Numbered from the stretch's first letter, positions 1-11,689 are shown. The stretch is 64,000 nt of DNA from Lunularia cruciata (GCA_948567375.1 OX419762.1:44559034-44623033), one strand, 5' to 3'. Notes: generated from the letters alone by a model not told the origin. Translations and numbers: made by a program.

Positions 1-11
1 ATGTTGCTTAC

Positions 12-3000
12 CAGAGGTCTGGGTAGCAATGGACTGTGGCATAATCGATGTAAGATATTTGATTGACCCGAAGGTAATCAGTGCCGTGGCCATCCATTTG
101 GTTTGGATTGGCCCACATCCTATTAGAGCTACTCGCTCCATAAAATCCTTCCATTCCAGCCTGTAACAGATGTTTGTTGTCGGTTGATTTCACATGGGCT
201 CCCATTTCCTTCACCCATTCCTGCAGATGAGATTATCATATGAATAAATTGATTATTGAATTTATTGCTTTTGAATCCAGTTATTAGTTTTTATTTTATT
301 ATTTATTTTTTCTAAGAATTTTTTTTTTAATTATAGATACTTGCTAGAACTATAAGATACATTATATTGATCTCATTGAAACGACCAACCTACCGATTAA
401 GGATAACGAGTATTAAGATACAAATAGGTTTTAAGAATCAGTGTATGTATATATCCTCAATAGAATCACCCGAAACTAAATTCGCCTGCAATTCCCATAA
501 ACACTTTTCCTCCTTATTTTGTTGTTCATTAGAACTTTGTCGTTAGGTGCGTCCTTAGGTTTACCCCATTGAACAGTGTATGATCCCCATCTTATTTCAT
601 CACGATCAGTATAGTTGAAATTCAGAATGGTATTACACTTTGGGTCGGTCTCGTACCACCAATGTGTCTCCAGAAGGATCAGATGCGCAACGTGGCTCGT
701 TGATTAGCTCCCACGCCATGATTGTGGGATCATCTTTGTACACCACTCCAGTTATTGAGTTTACTCGCGTTAACACTTTCTGCAATCAATCATCACAAAC
801 GTTGTAAAACGTCATTTGTTGTGAAGGTTAGCAAACTTAAAATTTACAAAATCGATCCCGGGATATTAAAGATATATCGAATAACGACGTATTGAAGATT
901 AGTCAACTATAATTCTGTAGCATGCATGAAGAAACTGAAGAGCATCGCAACACAATCAATGTGCACTTCTAGAGTCATTTGAACTGATTCGAGCATAATT
1001 ACAGTGAGGAGATAGCCACATAGGTGAGATTATCGTGTTTTAGGATTAGCGTATGTCTAACCTAAGGTCACAAGAGAATTGTGATCACAAGGAATCCGGA
1101 ACTCTATTCAGTAAGCAATGGTAGCATCTGATCTGCATGCACAAATTATAACACGAAAACAAGGCTCTGCTCCACGTGTAACACGAACTTATTGCATATT
1201 AAACTGCTCACGGAGTATCAGTGTCCATCAGCCCGTAGCTATTATATTTCGGTTTCTGGAAAAATGGGTGATGATCGAGAATCTAGATCTCCTGAATGTG
1301 TACTCACCGCACAAAGGGCGACCTTTGGAATGGCTTTAATTTGTAGACCTTTGAGCTGTTCTGAATAATCTACAATATTTGCGGATAATCGAAGACTTTT
1401 GGGAATTGATATTGGTGAAGAAGTCGCAGCTGTGCTACCAGAACGTGTATTCCTAATCAATAATCTCAAGATGTGTACCAACGTACTACCGCCTGTTTCA
1501 GCAGAAGAAGTTGGAGGGTATACATGAGGTTCACCTGAACCCCATTGTTGTACGGGCCTAGCTATCTAATGCCCTAACGTTGTATGCTCAAATTCACAGG
1601 CCTACGAGAGGCCGATGCCGCCCTTCTGAAGGGACACTATCGGATTCGTTTTCTTTCTTGGTATTCCACAAATTTCATGCTCAAGTATCTCAAGGATCCC
1701 TTCCTGTCGTACAACATTGTGGCAGTGACGGAAGGATATATACATGGACACCAGACATGTTCTATTCATCTGTACAAATCAAGTTTTCCAATACTATTGA
1801 GGCTTAGCCCCATTTTACCTCTTATGTCTTATCTTTGTACTGCTTGATGGGTCTCCCCATCCTTCTTGTTATCCTACGCGGTCGCCTTTTTTTCAATCAA
1901 GTTTTCCCCCGAATTGACTTTTGTCATTATTGGTCAGCATGCATTGTCCTTGAGAAAGCTAGCGAGAAGTCTGTATACCTGGACGTGATTTCTGTAGTAG
2001 GCTCGAGTGATCGGGTGAGTGTAGAAGTCGTCGTCAGAAGGCAAGTAAGCACCAGCATTGCGAGCCCACTGTACATACTGAGGCCTTCCCCCATAATCAT
2101 CAAAGTTATTTACCAAACTCAACACCAGCCTGATTCCATTTTTTGCCGCTTGTACTAATGCATAATCCAATCCCTGCAACAGTATCGCCAATATAAAAAG
2201 TGAGTTTTCCGTACTTAGTCTGCTTGCAAAACATAAGAGCTAAAGCTACGGTAATCAAAATCGTCTACTTTTAATTGAGTTTCAATGTCGTTTCTGATAT
2301 ATCTGGTCAATCAGCTATTCCCACTACTATGTGGTTGTGCAGACGTCTCATTCATGAAAGCAGTGACTAAGCATTTCACTGTGGGAAACTTGGTACCAAG
2401 TCTTCGAATCCTGGTCGTGTTTGGTGGTGCACCTTCAGGATCTAAGTTTTGCTATCTTTCCTCTTCATACGCACAGAGACGGTGAGTAGGCGACTATACC
2501 ACTCTTACTCAACAACGTACCGCCTTGCTGACATCGATAAATCAATGCATACTTCCCCATAATATGGCTGTAAGAAACTCCCACTGTCGATTATTTACAA
2601 CAAGTGATTACTTAGTCTGTTAGCCCGTTCGTTGAGGCTAGCTGAAAGAACGGAATGGACGAACGGGTGCTGTTTCGGTATTGTGAAGCATAATGGCTGC
2701 ACTCGGAATGCGTCCACGTTTGAATCGATTCGACCTGGGCATGAATCAACCTCTGTGCTTCTGAGGTTAAATTAACGAAGAAGAATTGATATCGATCGTC
2801 GAACATATCTTTCTAGCAGATTTAGGAAGGGTCAATGGACGAATGCCTGCGTGAAACCCAAACTTGTCCACGAATAATAACAACACGTACATTAAACAGA
2901 TGAATGCGAATCATCTGTGATCGAGTTCGTTGGCATCTACGCACATCACACAAACAGGCGGTTGCAATCGGAGAGCAACCGGGGAGCACTTTACGTTCAT

Positions 3001-3466
3001 GAAGACATGAGTCTAATCGACCTGAGTAATCATAATTATATTGTTTATACGTGTTGATGGAGAACTTTAGCAACTTATGTGTTGGTTGGAGCCATATCAA
3101 GTACTTACGAACCTGAAAAACTTTCTCATCGTATACTCCTGGGGAAACTTGAAGCGCTCGGTCGGCTCCATCGTTGAATGCCCACGTGCGACCAACGTTC
3201 AAGCCCAAATTCCTTGCGTCTTCAAGCACTTCATTCACCATCTCTCGACTTGATTCATCTGCTCCCTGATACATGAGCCAATAAAAATTGGAGCCATTCA
3301 CCAGGAACTGCACGCCTTCTGAGTCCTCAAAGTGCATGCCATTTCGACGTATGAAACCTCCGGCAACTCGATGTGGGGCTGTGACGAGGACTTGAGTCAA
3401 AGTAATGCATAGAAATAGTAATACTTTAACTAGTTGATGATCGCGAGTGGAACTAGTCGACTCCAT
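12..3466 (-). CDS. Mannan endo-1,4-beta-mannosidase (GH5), 5' part, four exons, runs off left edge
   Basis: Predicted secreted enzyme that cleaves internal beta-1,4 bonds of cell-wall mannans. Exons read on the minus strand: 3466-3113, 2173-1979, 779-657 and 220-12. Introns have GT...AG ends, and the first three exons are whole codons (118, 65, 41). The fourth stops at a GTAAGC donor (11-6), so the gene continues outside. The N-terminus has a hydrophobic stretch ([18 protein letters not shown]) expected of a signal peptide. Family landmarks in order are [44 protein letters not shown] (its Glu is the acid/base in GH5), EGFYG and YATVHCYPD. About 293 residues are visible of the roughly 400-450 usual; the nucleophile Glu should lie in the missing C-terminal part. 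No stop or frameshift is seen in the exons. Splice sites were chosen by eye and by fit to family spacing. Confidence 0.9.
1805..1896 (-). repeat. Dispersed ~90-bp repeat in mannanase intron 2
   Basis: The reverse complement of this intronic stretch matches 14121-14208 along its length. Shared landmarks in order are GGCGACCG, GAAGGA, GGGGA..GACCCCATCA, AAGAGA and GTAAAATGG. A related end sequence occurs at both ends of 8638-8976. It may be a short non-autonomous element. The host intron runs from 1978 to 780. Confidence 0.5.
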
Positions 3467-4640
3467 AGATTTCAGTTGCCGGTCTGCTGATAAATAAGGC
3501 GTTAGGGAAACAGGATATGGCCAATGATGTGAGGTCAGATGAAATTAAGCCTGCGGATTGATGAAGCTCAAACGATCGACAGCACAGCTCCCTGGAACTC
3601 AGGATCGTGTATACTGCGATGATTCGGTGATCTCAAGGAGGATGCTTACCAATTTATTGGTTACAGCGCAACAGTTGGTGTTTCTGCCGTGGAATTCGGA
3701 CAAAGGTACCCAAGAACTGTAGCAAGCTCTCGTAACGCTCAAGAGCTAGTCGTAATTTCGGACAGAAATCGTTTGGATTACAGCTTGGTCCGATGGCCAT
3801 GCAAAACATAGTGGAATGATGCCAAGTATCCACTCCAACACATTCGAAATAGTGGGAGGAATTCAAATTAGATAAGTTTGCACTCACCTGGAAGAAACCA
3901 GCCTGATAGAGCCTGACTACTGAAAAGACAACTGGAGTAAAATGATGGAGCTGCCTGCCTAATTCCTTGACAGAATGTGCTTCGTTGAGGAACAACTTAA
4001 ACCAGATCAAGTCGGTGGCTGTTCACATCCCAATGCATCTGTGACTAGCTGATAATGATGTAAGTGCCACTTGTCGTAACTTTTGAGGAGCTTAAATCAG
4101 GCACAAATTCGATCGAATACATAATGGTGTATAGTTGATTCAGCTAGCTTGAAAAGATGCTGACTTTGAGAAGGATACTGTCAAGACTTGAAGGCAAACT
4201 GAAGCAAGTCAGCCCGGAGCCAGCTAGATGGGTGTGGATAGCTGCTAAGCAAGGCCCAATTGCAATGATAGACTCAAAGTGGAAAAGCTTCTGCAATATA
4301 TAAAAGCACGCAGTCGGCTGTAAGGACACGTGATCAAGAGTATGAAACAAGTTTGAGCCGAGAAAGTTCGGTGGAAGGAGTAAGCTCTTGTTAGTCTTTC
4401 TTGGTACTTGTGCTAATGGAAACAAAGATCTAGGCCGTTCGAAGGAAAAAGAACGTCTGTGAGGACAAGACTGTCTGGAGAAATTTGGCATTCGGGAAAA
4501 TCGAGTTGACAACTTGGATATAAAACTGGTTGCTCGCAATTAAGGTGAGAAGTTTGTTTAAGAAGCAAATGAAGGCGATGAAATCTCTTCTTACTGAATC
4601 CGATGAAATAATTGCCATGTTTCTGGGTACTTTACGCTAT
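3467..4640 (-). other. Upstream flank with exon-like fragments, gene not recognised
   Basis: This lies just upstream of the mannanase start. On the minus strand, open segments around 4290-4144 (preceded by a TATATTGCAG acceptor-like site) and 4028-3891 (ending exactly at CAG|GTGAGT, a strong donor) look like exons but match no family I recognise. Open frames of 131 codons (4539-4144) and 118 codons (4010-3654) cover them. They could be exons of an unidentified gene, a transcribed leader, or chance. TTATTTAT near 3491-3500 could serve as a TATA box for the mannanase. Not certain. Confidence 0.25.
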
Positions 4641-5021
4641 TCTACTTGACTTGGCCCCAGAGAGAGTGAGGCGCAGATTTTTTGGACTGTTAGTTCAATA
4701 AAACCTGCATGTTACCGGTCATTAAACTGACCAGCAAACTTTCCAGTTTTTGCCACTTGATCACGAGTTGAATGCTATACCAATCATACGAGTCATATAT
4801 ATCCAATTCTCTGCGAAGTCTATGATCTGGTTGCAAGTTCCGGATCTGGCAGTTTTGATTTATTTCTTCCGTTGTCTTGAATTACGAGGTACAGGGGCTC
4901 GCTGGTTGGAGATGGACTTCGTGTTGATAGACTATGACAAGCTAATCTTCCTAACTATTCGTGTACGAGGGAAAGTTTAATCTTTTAGTCACCATTTGAA
5001 ATATACGATGACAGGTGTTTA

Positions 5022-5875
5022 TAAACTTTAGCATCTCCACTCTCATTTTGTATACGTCTTCTTAACTTTTTCTTCCTATACATTTTGGAGTAGACACGTT
5101 TCGGCGAACCACTCTTTGATGATGAATTTTGGTATCTCCACGTTCATTTTATATGTTTTTTCCGCCTAGCAGGACTCGTGTCCGCAGATCATTCTTTAAT
5201 GAACTTTGGTAACTCCACTCTCAGTTTGCATACTTTTTCTTCCTATATAGAACACCTGGGATCCCAAGGTGGATGTGTCCGGCTATGTGCGGAAGGCGGT
5301 TGATGCCGTGGTGGACGTTTGGATCTCGTCTTTTCGGAGGCGTGACTGGATATACCTAAGGGAGCTATTAGTTGTCGAGGAGATCGGAGACTTATTTGTC
5401 GGAGACCTTGTCAGCGTTTTAGATTTCCACACTTCCGACGCGAGCATTACGACGACTCTTACACTACTCGGTGGTGTTTGTAGTAGGACTCGTGTCCCGG
5501 AGAACATTCTTTGATGAACTTTGGATCTCCATTTCATTTTACACTTTGCAATATGGTATACAACTCAACATATTTGTATACATTTCTTCACTTTTTCTTG
5601 CTTGGCATGTTGGAGCAGGACGCGTGTCCCGCATTTTTTGTATTCGTTTTTTCCCTATATATAATGGAGTAGGATTCGTGTCCTCGTGGCATTCTGCGAT
5701 GAACTTTAGTATCTCCACTTCATTTTGCATACGTTTTCTTCACTTTTTCTTCCTAGCAGGACTCGTGTCTGCAGACCATTCTTTGATGAACATTTGTATC
5801 TAGATTTTCATTTTATATTTTCTTTTCCTAGATATATTGGAGTAGGACTCGTGTCCCGGAGAACATTCTTTGTTG
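5022..5875 (+). repeat. Degenerate tandem repeats inside the Copia-1 5' LTR
   Basis: About six units, mostly 80-100 bp, each with the order ACTTTGGTATCTCCA, CATTTT, TTTTTCTTCCTA, GGAGTAGGACTCGTGTCC and CATTCTTTGATG. Unit joints are near 5122, 5201, 5514, 5701 and 5788. The third unit is split by a 220-bp GC-rich insert. A relative of the unit is present once in the 3' LTR near 8100-8160 (GAGACCATTCTTTTGTGAAT), so the expansion is specific to this LTR or was lost from the other. Confidence 0.7.
5251..5470 (+). other. GC- and CpG-rich coding-like insert within an LTR repeat unit
   Basis: The insert interrupts a repeat unit between CCTATATAG and GTAGGACTCG. Unlike its surroundings it is rich in CG dinucleotides and open on the plus strand (5269-5514, 81 codons), with plausible protein such as KAVDAVVDVWISSFRRRDWI and LLVVEEIGDLFVGDLVSVLD. 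The minus strand is open too (5537-5283), so openness alone is weak evidence. It might be an exon fragment picked up from a host gene. I do not recognise the family. Confidence 0.35.
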
Positions 5876-5896
5876 AACCAATATCATCACTTAATA

Positions 5897-5908
5897 TGGT
5901 ATCAGATC
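5897..5908 (+). promoter_or_regulatory. Copia-1 primer binding site (initiator Met tRNA type)
   Basis: TGGTATCAGATC, one base off the plant consensus TGGTATCAGAGC, lies directly after the 5' LTR. Confidence 0.7.
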
Positions 5909-6244
5909 TATAGGAACTCGGATTCATGTAACTTGTATTCAATCTCATCCATTTGTAAATTCCTGGTCAAGACAAGTTGCCGAGAAGCACTCCATCCATC
6001 CATGTCTCTCAACCCATAGGAACTTACTATCTAATATGTCCCAAAATATTATTTCTAATTCTCCTTCGTTATTGCAAATGGTAAGTCAACCACTTAGAAA
6101 TTCCAATTAATTTTAGACAAGGCTACCATTAGTGCATCTCAGATTGAACTGCTAAGGACAAGTGCAAGGATTAAATTTTTTCAAGTTGCAGGGTTTTCAG
6201 CCCAACACCATGCATGTATGGTAAAGACTATACAAGAAAAAGAA

Positions 6245-7450
6245 CAAATTCTTTTGAGGAAGCTATGTATCATGTAGATTGGGTGCAAGCTATGGAGCTT
6301 GAAGTTGCAGCACTACATCATCAACATTCATGAGAGTTGATGGATTTACCTCCTAATAAGAAAACAGTTCACTGCATGTGAATTTTTAAGATGAAGATAA
6401 TTCAGCAATGTTGCCAACATGCCATTGATTTGTATTCTCTCAATATTGGCCACTTTAAATAAGTGGAATCTCTATCAAATGGACTCTAATAATGCTTTCC
6501 TCAATGGAGATTTGGAAGAGGAGGTTTACATGATACAACCACGTTTATATGAAGATCTTAGATATGCAAAAAAAAAGTATCTTTATGGACTCAAGCAAGC
6601 TCCGCAAGTTTGGAATACCAAGATAAATTCCTATCTTTTATCCATTTGATTTTGAGTGTGTAGTTTTGTTCTTTGCTGTACATAGTACATGTCTTGTACA
6701 AGCTGGTGAAAATATGGTTTTATTACTCATCTATGTTGATGATTTGATCATCAAAAGTAATTTTCAAGATCTCATTCTGCAAGTACAAGATTAGTTGAAG
6801 AGAAAGTTTGACATGAACGACCTGGTAGAACTCAAATACTTCTTGGGTACTGACTTTATTCAAGATTTCAATGATCTTTGATTACTGCAGCGTCAATAGT
6901 CTCTCAGTGGGTTGGAGAAATAAGTTTTGTATGATGGCTTGTAAGCCTGTTTCTACTCCTCTTCCAACTTTTGTTAAATTAGATGCCAAGGATGGTGCTT
7001 TTTTGTTTGATCCAAATATGTACATATAGATTGTTGAAAGTCTGATTTATTTGACTCTTACTAGACCAGATTTAAGCTATGCTGTTGGACTAGTGAGTCA
7101 ATTTGTACAAGCACCTAGAAAGCCACATCTTGACATGGTTAGAAGAAGTATACAATATGTGAATTTTACCATCCAATATAGTTTTCAACATTTAAGTGAT
7201 GGGTCATCATTCTACATAGTTTTATTGATCCGGACTGAGCCTAAACTGCTCAAGATCAAAGATTCATATCAGGTTATGTTTTTAGGATATGTCTTGGAAG
7301 TTCTACAGATAGTTGGTCATCAAAGAAGTCATCTATTGTTGCTTTATCATCCACAGAAGTAAATATATAAAGGTATCACTCATAGTTCGTGTGAATCAAT
7401 TTGGCTTCACACTTTATTACATGGTATACGATATATATTTTATGATTCTG
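6245..7450 (+). pseudogene. Copia-1 reverse transcriptase / RNase H remnant
   Basis: The order matches the copia RT domain (RVT_2). A region near 6260-6400 reads like the domain start (HVDWVQAMELEVAALH, ELMDLPPNKK). Then come QMDSNNAFLNGDLEEEVYM and YGLKQAPQVWN at 6470-6620, the catalytic LLIYVDDLII box near 6725-6755, FDMNDLVELKYFLGT, and the connection segment TRPDLSYAVGLVSQFVQAPR from 7060. Several stops and frameshifts separate these, so no functional enzyme is made. Confidence 0.8.
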
Positions 7451-7750
7451 TAATCTTATATACAGATAATATAGGCAGGATTAAACTTATTAGTAATTCA
7501 ATATTTCATATCAACTTCAAACAAGTTCCACAATTAGTTGGTCATCAAAGAAGTAATTTATTGTTGTTTTATCATCACCAGAATTAAAATATAAAGGTAT
7601 CATTAACAATATGTGTGAATCAATTTGGCTTCCTGCTTTATACGTGATATAGGATATGCATTTCATGATTCTATAATCTTATACACAGTTAATAATATTG
7701 AATTTATTAGTAATTCAATATTTCATATCAGTTCCAAATATCACTACTTT
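7311..7750 (+). repeat. Tandem duplication of ~225 bp in the Copia-1 RNase H region
   Basis: AGTTGGTCATCAAAGAAGT occurs at 7311 and again at 7536, and both are followed by the same series (CAATTTGGCTTC, TATGATTCT/CATGATTCT, TTAGTAATTCAATATTTCAT). The copies have since diverged by substitutions and small indels. Confidence 0.75.
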
Positions 7751-7915
7751 CCTTATTATTTTATTAGAGAAAAGATATTAGCTGGAGAATTTATTTGTAG
7801 TATATTCTTATAGATCAACAAGTTGCTGATATTTTTACCAACTTTACCTTAAGATAAATATAAATATTTCAAATTCATCTAGGTATCAAACATATGACTC
7901 TAGCTTGAGGGAGAG

Positions 7916-8175
7916 TGTTGAAAGAGCATCACAAGTTAATATTCCTCGCAGCTAGTGTATGCGTGGTTCAGTCATCATTTCAAATCATTCATGGTGAATA
8001 ATGACTTAACAGGAAAAAGTCTATTCTTATATCACCATTTGAAATCCATGGTGAAGACTGACTCAACATACTTGTATACTCTCTTTTTCTACTAGAGGAG
8101 AACTTTTATCCTTGAGACCATTCTTTTGTGAATTTTGATATCTCCATTTTCTCATTTCCATTTTACATCGTAATA
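7916..8175 (+). repeat. Copia-1 3' LTR remnant and polypurine tract
   Basis: A purine run GAGGGAGAG (7907-7915) is followed by TGTTGAAAGAGC, matching the 5' LTR start. Similarity to the 5' LTR includes CACCATTTGAAAT and the CTCAACATA..TTGTATAC segment, then fades near 8175. Confidence 0.6.
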
Positions 8176-8386
8176 CTTGGAAGAAAACACCAAGTCAATT
8201 CGACTGCAGAGGTACAAGAGACCGGTGGTTATATGATTAATCATTTCTGTGTTTGAACTGTTCCATCGTTTGCCTAACTTGAAGACCAAGGGGAAAAGGT
8301 GACCACATAGAACACATAGGACCACGTAGGACCAAGGGAGTAAGAAATTGGCAGTAAGACACTCCACGTGGATACCAGCCAAGCGG

Positions 8387-8388
<2 letters not shown>

Positions 8389-8441
<53 letters not shown>
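8389..8441. repeat. (TA)n microsatellite
   Basis: About 26 uninterrupted TA units. Open frames crossing it give tyrosine-isoleucine runs and are artefacts. Confidence 0.95.
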
Positions 8442-8444
<3 letters not shown>

Positions 8445-8637
8445 TACCCAAACGGGAAGCGAAACCTGCACTAATAAGTGCATTGCACGAACGAATGCGA
8501 ACGTCAAAAGCGATTGAGAGGCCAACAGTCGTAGTGAGCACTGCACTTGCATGGATACCACCCGAGTCGCATAATAGATTGTAGGTGAGCATTGATGACA
8601 GTAAGGTAGTAACAGTAAAATTAACACTTACATTGAC

Positions 8638-8976
8638 GGAGAGAAAGGGGTGACCGTGTAGAAAACACGAAGGATGTCAAGTGAGACAAAATAGGTAAAA
8701 TGGAGCTAAGCTCCAATAGAGTCGATATGAGATATTGACTACAGTAATTAGTACAAGGACAGTAATCGCACGTGATAACAACGAAAAGGGGAAGATTTAT
8801 GCTTCTAGTTATCCGTGCAAAAAAAGAACTTAGTGGATAAAATGGAGCTAAACCTCACTAAATACCGGAGAAAGAATTTGCCCTATCGCAACTAGCATAC
8901 CTGGTAATAAATAGTAATAGGTATCGCAATTACCCATTCCCGTCCTTCGTGTTTGCGATGCGGTCGCCTTTTCTCC
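8638..8976. mobile_element. Possible small non-autonomous element with ~37-bp inverted ends
   Basis: The left end (8638-8675, containing GGTGACCGTGTAGAAAACAC) matches the reverse complement of 8940-8976 with a few mismatches (GGCGACCGCATCGCAAACAC). The interior (about 265 bp) has no coding signal and repeats AAAATGGAGCTAA twice. Part of it belongs to the dispersed family at 1805-1896 and 14121-14208. No clear target duplication is visible, so a MITE is only one explanation. Confidence 0.4.
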
Positions 8977-8979
8977 TTA

Positions 8980-11168
8980 TTCGCATCTGATTGGGATGAC
9001 TGCTAGATTGAGTGTTTGCTCATGTTACAGCAACAATATACGATGTTCTTGGTAGCCGGAACTTTCTGTCGAAGCAAAAACCTTATTTCAATACTCATGT
9101 CAAGGAGGTGAAGCTGATGATGAGAAGTCAAACTTCCCATCAATGGTAAGTTGTCAAAGCTTCCGATGGTTTATTTGAATACAGAGTGTTCTTGTGGCAA
9201 GGGACTGCCTAACATAATCGATCAACTTACTGTGTCACTGATTCATGTAAAATTTGATATTCCTTGTTATGAATAGAAGTCATTGCGGCATCCAATATGT
9301 ATAGCAATAGCATGATTTTTTCTAAATGCTAGATCTCCTGAAACAAAATTCAGCAGAAAAAAAATTATGATACCCTTCATACATGTACACGCACCCAGAA
9401 TAGCAAAAGATGTAATGGCACCGAATAAGCCAATTGGTCAACCCTTCTCAAATTATTTCTACAATATAGAGTTTCGTCTCAACAAAGATCATGAGATAAA
9501 GAGCGAGACACGCCATGAGCAATTGACGACCCCATATGCAATCATTCAACTCCGAGTCTCATTGTCAAAGTCATATCAAGAGTTAGAATAACTAGAACTT
9601 GCCATGGAGACCATGTGAAAGCTAGAAAGAAGAACATTTGACCTTTTCGTTCAGTACACATTCAAGATCTCTTGCAATTCCACCTGTAGTACAAATCAGA
9701 TCAATTACGACGTCCTCAACAGGTGAATATCTTCCCCCCTAGTTAGCCTACGTCATTTTTAATTCTCTCGTTTATTGCAGAGACCTTCAGCTTTTCGATC
9801 TGAAACTTGCATCACCAATGCCAACCAACGATGTAGTAAGGGTAGAATCAATGTATTGACTAAAAGTAGACTATGCCAAACTTTTAGCTACTCAAAAATA
9901 GACTTTTCTTGGAGACAATATTAGGCATTCGAGAAGAGACAGTGAGGCATTCAGAAGTTTTATATATATATTTCGATAATAATTGAAATTAAGTGAGTAT
10001 ATATTTAATTAATTATTAAATATTAAATTAATATTATAAATTGCAACTATCTCAAAATTTTCAGCTTAAATTTATTTAGTAATGAGTAGTTTGAAATTTA
10101 GAACTAATGCCAATATCTGATTTGGACTATCATAGACTATATTGAGTTGAATACAATTAGATCTTGACTAAATACTATGGACTTCCCTATGAATTCAAGC
10201 ATGGAATCCAAATTCAATATGCATATACATATATTCTCTTGCTCTGTATAGAAAGAAAGTATATGTATCTCTCTATATATAGAAAGTAAGATTTCAAATT
10301 TTTTGATAAAAAATATATAAAGTAAGATTTCAGAATCTTACTTTGGACCAAAAAATAAGGTTACACTTAATAAAATAAGCATTTCAAGTGTTCACCTTGC
10401 AGGGAAAATATTTGAAAAACTACACATAATATGTATTATCATTTTTCTTTACTATATTAAAGAAATATATTTAAATACAATTCATCTTATATAATCCTTA
10501 CTTGACAAAAAATCGAAAACTGCTTAGATTGCTACTACAGCACTTTTGAAAGATCATCTAAAACTGCCTAGGTTGCTATTAATGTACTACTGATTGTCTC
10601 TGGACTTATTCTCCCTACGTTTTTATCCAAAAACACAAAAAGAATCATTTGTACAACACTTCTGGAATCCTAGTTCCAATTTCATCTTCTCTTTTCTCTT
10701 TTCTGCCCTTTCAGGCTTTGTTATTTTCTCTTCCAATTCCTTGCAATGTGAAAAATCTTAGCTCATTCTCGTTTTTCCTTTCTTATTTCTTCTATTTACA
10801 AAAAAAAAATTCCTCCTCAACTTTAAAAAACGGACCACATTAGTGAATCTTTTATTTTAGCTCTCTTATTTCCAGGTTCTTGTCTCTATGGTTTGATTCG
10901 ATTTGTAGTTTTTCTTTTTCTTTTTTTTTCACTTTCACAAGCTCCCAAATCTATTCAATTTTCTCCTTATTTTTCTTGTTTATTTCTCTTCATTCCCTTT
11001 TCCATACATTTTCTTGCTTAAATTAACTTCCCGTCTAGATCTAGTTTGTCCTAAGTCAGTCCTTTTTGCTTAAAGTGCTATAGTCATCCAAATTTTGGGT
11101 TTTTTTCTATCTTTTCTTTTTGTGTATTTTCACTTTTCCATATTTTCTTTGCATTTCCACTCAATTCT
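8980..11168. other. AT-rich sequence without recognisable genes
   Basis: No ORF resembles a protein family. From about 10650 the plus strand becomes strongly pyrimidine-rich (runs of CTTTTTCTTT). Confidence 0.6.
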
Positions 11169-11382
11169 AGTAGGCCTGGGTTCTAGTTCTTTATGACCTG
11201 AATTTTCTTATAATGGTTTCTGTTCCTATATCATATGCTCGCATCATTGTCAATAATCTAACAAAGAAAAAGTATTATTTTTCAGATTATTGACAATGAT
11301 GCAAGCATATGATATAGGAAAAAAAACCATTCTGAGAAATTCAGGTCATGAAGAACTAGAACCCAAATTTGAAAGGCCTACT
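11169..11382. repeat. Long foldback: two ~91-99-bp inverted arms with a 24-base loop
   Basis: The left arm 11169-11259 (AGTAGGCCTGGGTTCTAGTT...CAATAATCT) pairs with the right arm 11284-11382 (AGATTATTGACAATGATGCA...AGGCCTACT). Only scattered mismatches and small bulges occur. A transcript would form one long hairpin. It could be a MITE-like foldback or a young hairpin-RNA (miRNA or siRNA) locus. Confidence 0.85.
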
Positions 11383-11622
11383 ACGCAATAATTTCATCAC
11401 TTAGATTATCTATGTCATCTAGGACTTTAACATCTCTTCCCTCTTGTTCCATGTTTTCTGATCATTAAGAATCTTTTTTTTCTTCCTTCTCTTTATTTTC
11501 ACTTTCTTGTTCTTCCCCGTATCTCTATTTGCAGTCTTTTCTTGTATCTATTTGAGTTCAAAAATTTTCATCATACTTCTCTAGTCTTTTGGTTTTCTTT
11601 CTTGACAAGAATATTATGAATC

Positions 11623-11689
11623 TTTGAAGTCTATATAAGATTACTTTTTCTGATCATATATCAAAATTGATGATGATATAGACTTCAAA
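11623..11689. repeat. Short inverted repeat
   Basis: TTTGAAGTCTATAT (11623-11636) is answered by ATATAGACTTCAAA (11676-11689), 14 bp perfect with a 39-base loop. It lies 240 bases after the larger foldback. Confidence 0.6.

Larger units (their letters stand above)
4922..8175 (+). mobile_element. Decayed Ty1/copia retrotransposon (Copia-1)
   Basis: Both LTRs begin with the same sequence: 4922 TGTTGATAGACTATGACAAG and 7916 TGTTGAAAGAGCATCACAAG, and both share CACCATTTGAAAT. The 5' LTR ends at 5896, directly before a Met-tRNA-like primer site. The 3' LTR follows a polypurine tract and is recognisable only to about 8175. Gag, protease and integrase are missing, so the primer site is followed almost at once by reverse transcriptase. 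The coding part has many stops. The 5' LTR (975 bp) is much longer than the 3' remnant because of internal repeats and an insert. Confidence 0.75.

Noticed and set aside
1242-1481. 79-codon minus-strand frame inside the mannanase region
   Set aside because: Falls in intron 2; the flanking exons join codon to codon without it and match the family.
8152-8592. 146- and 117-codon minus-strand frames
   Set aside because: Held open by the (TA)n tract, which translates as tyrosine-isoleucine repeats; no other coding signal.
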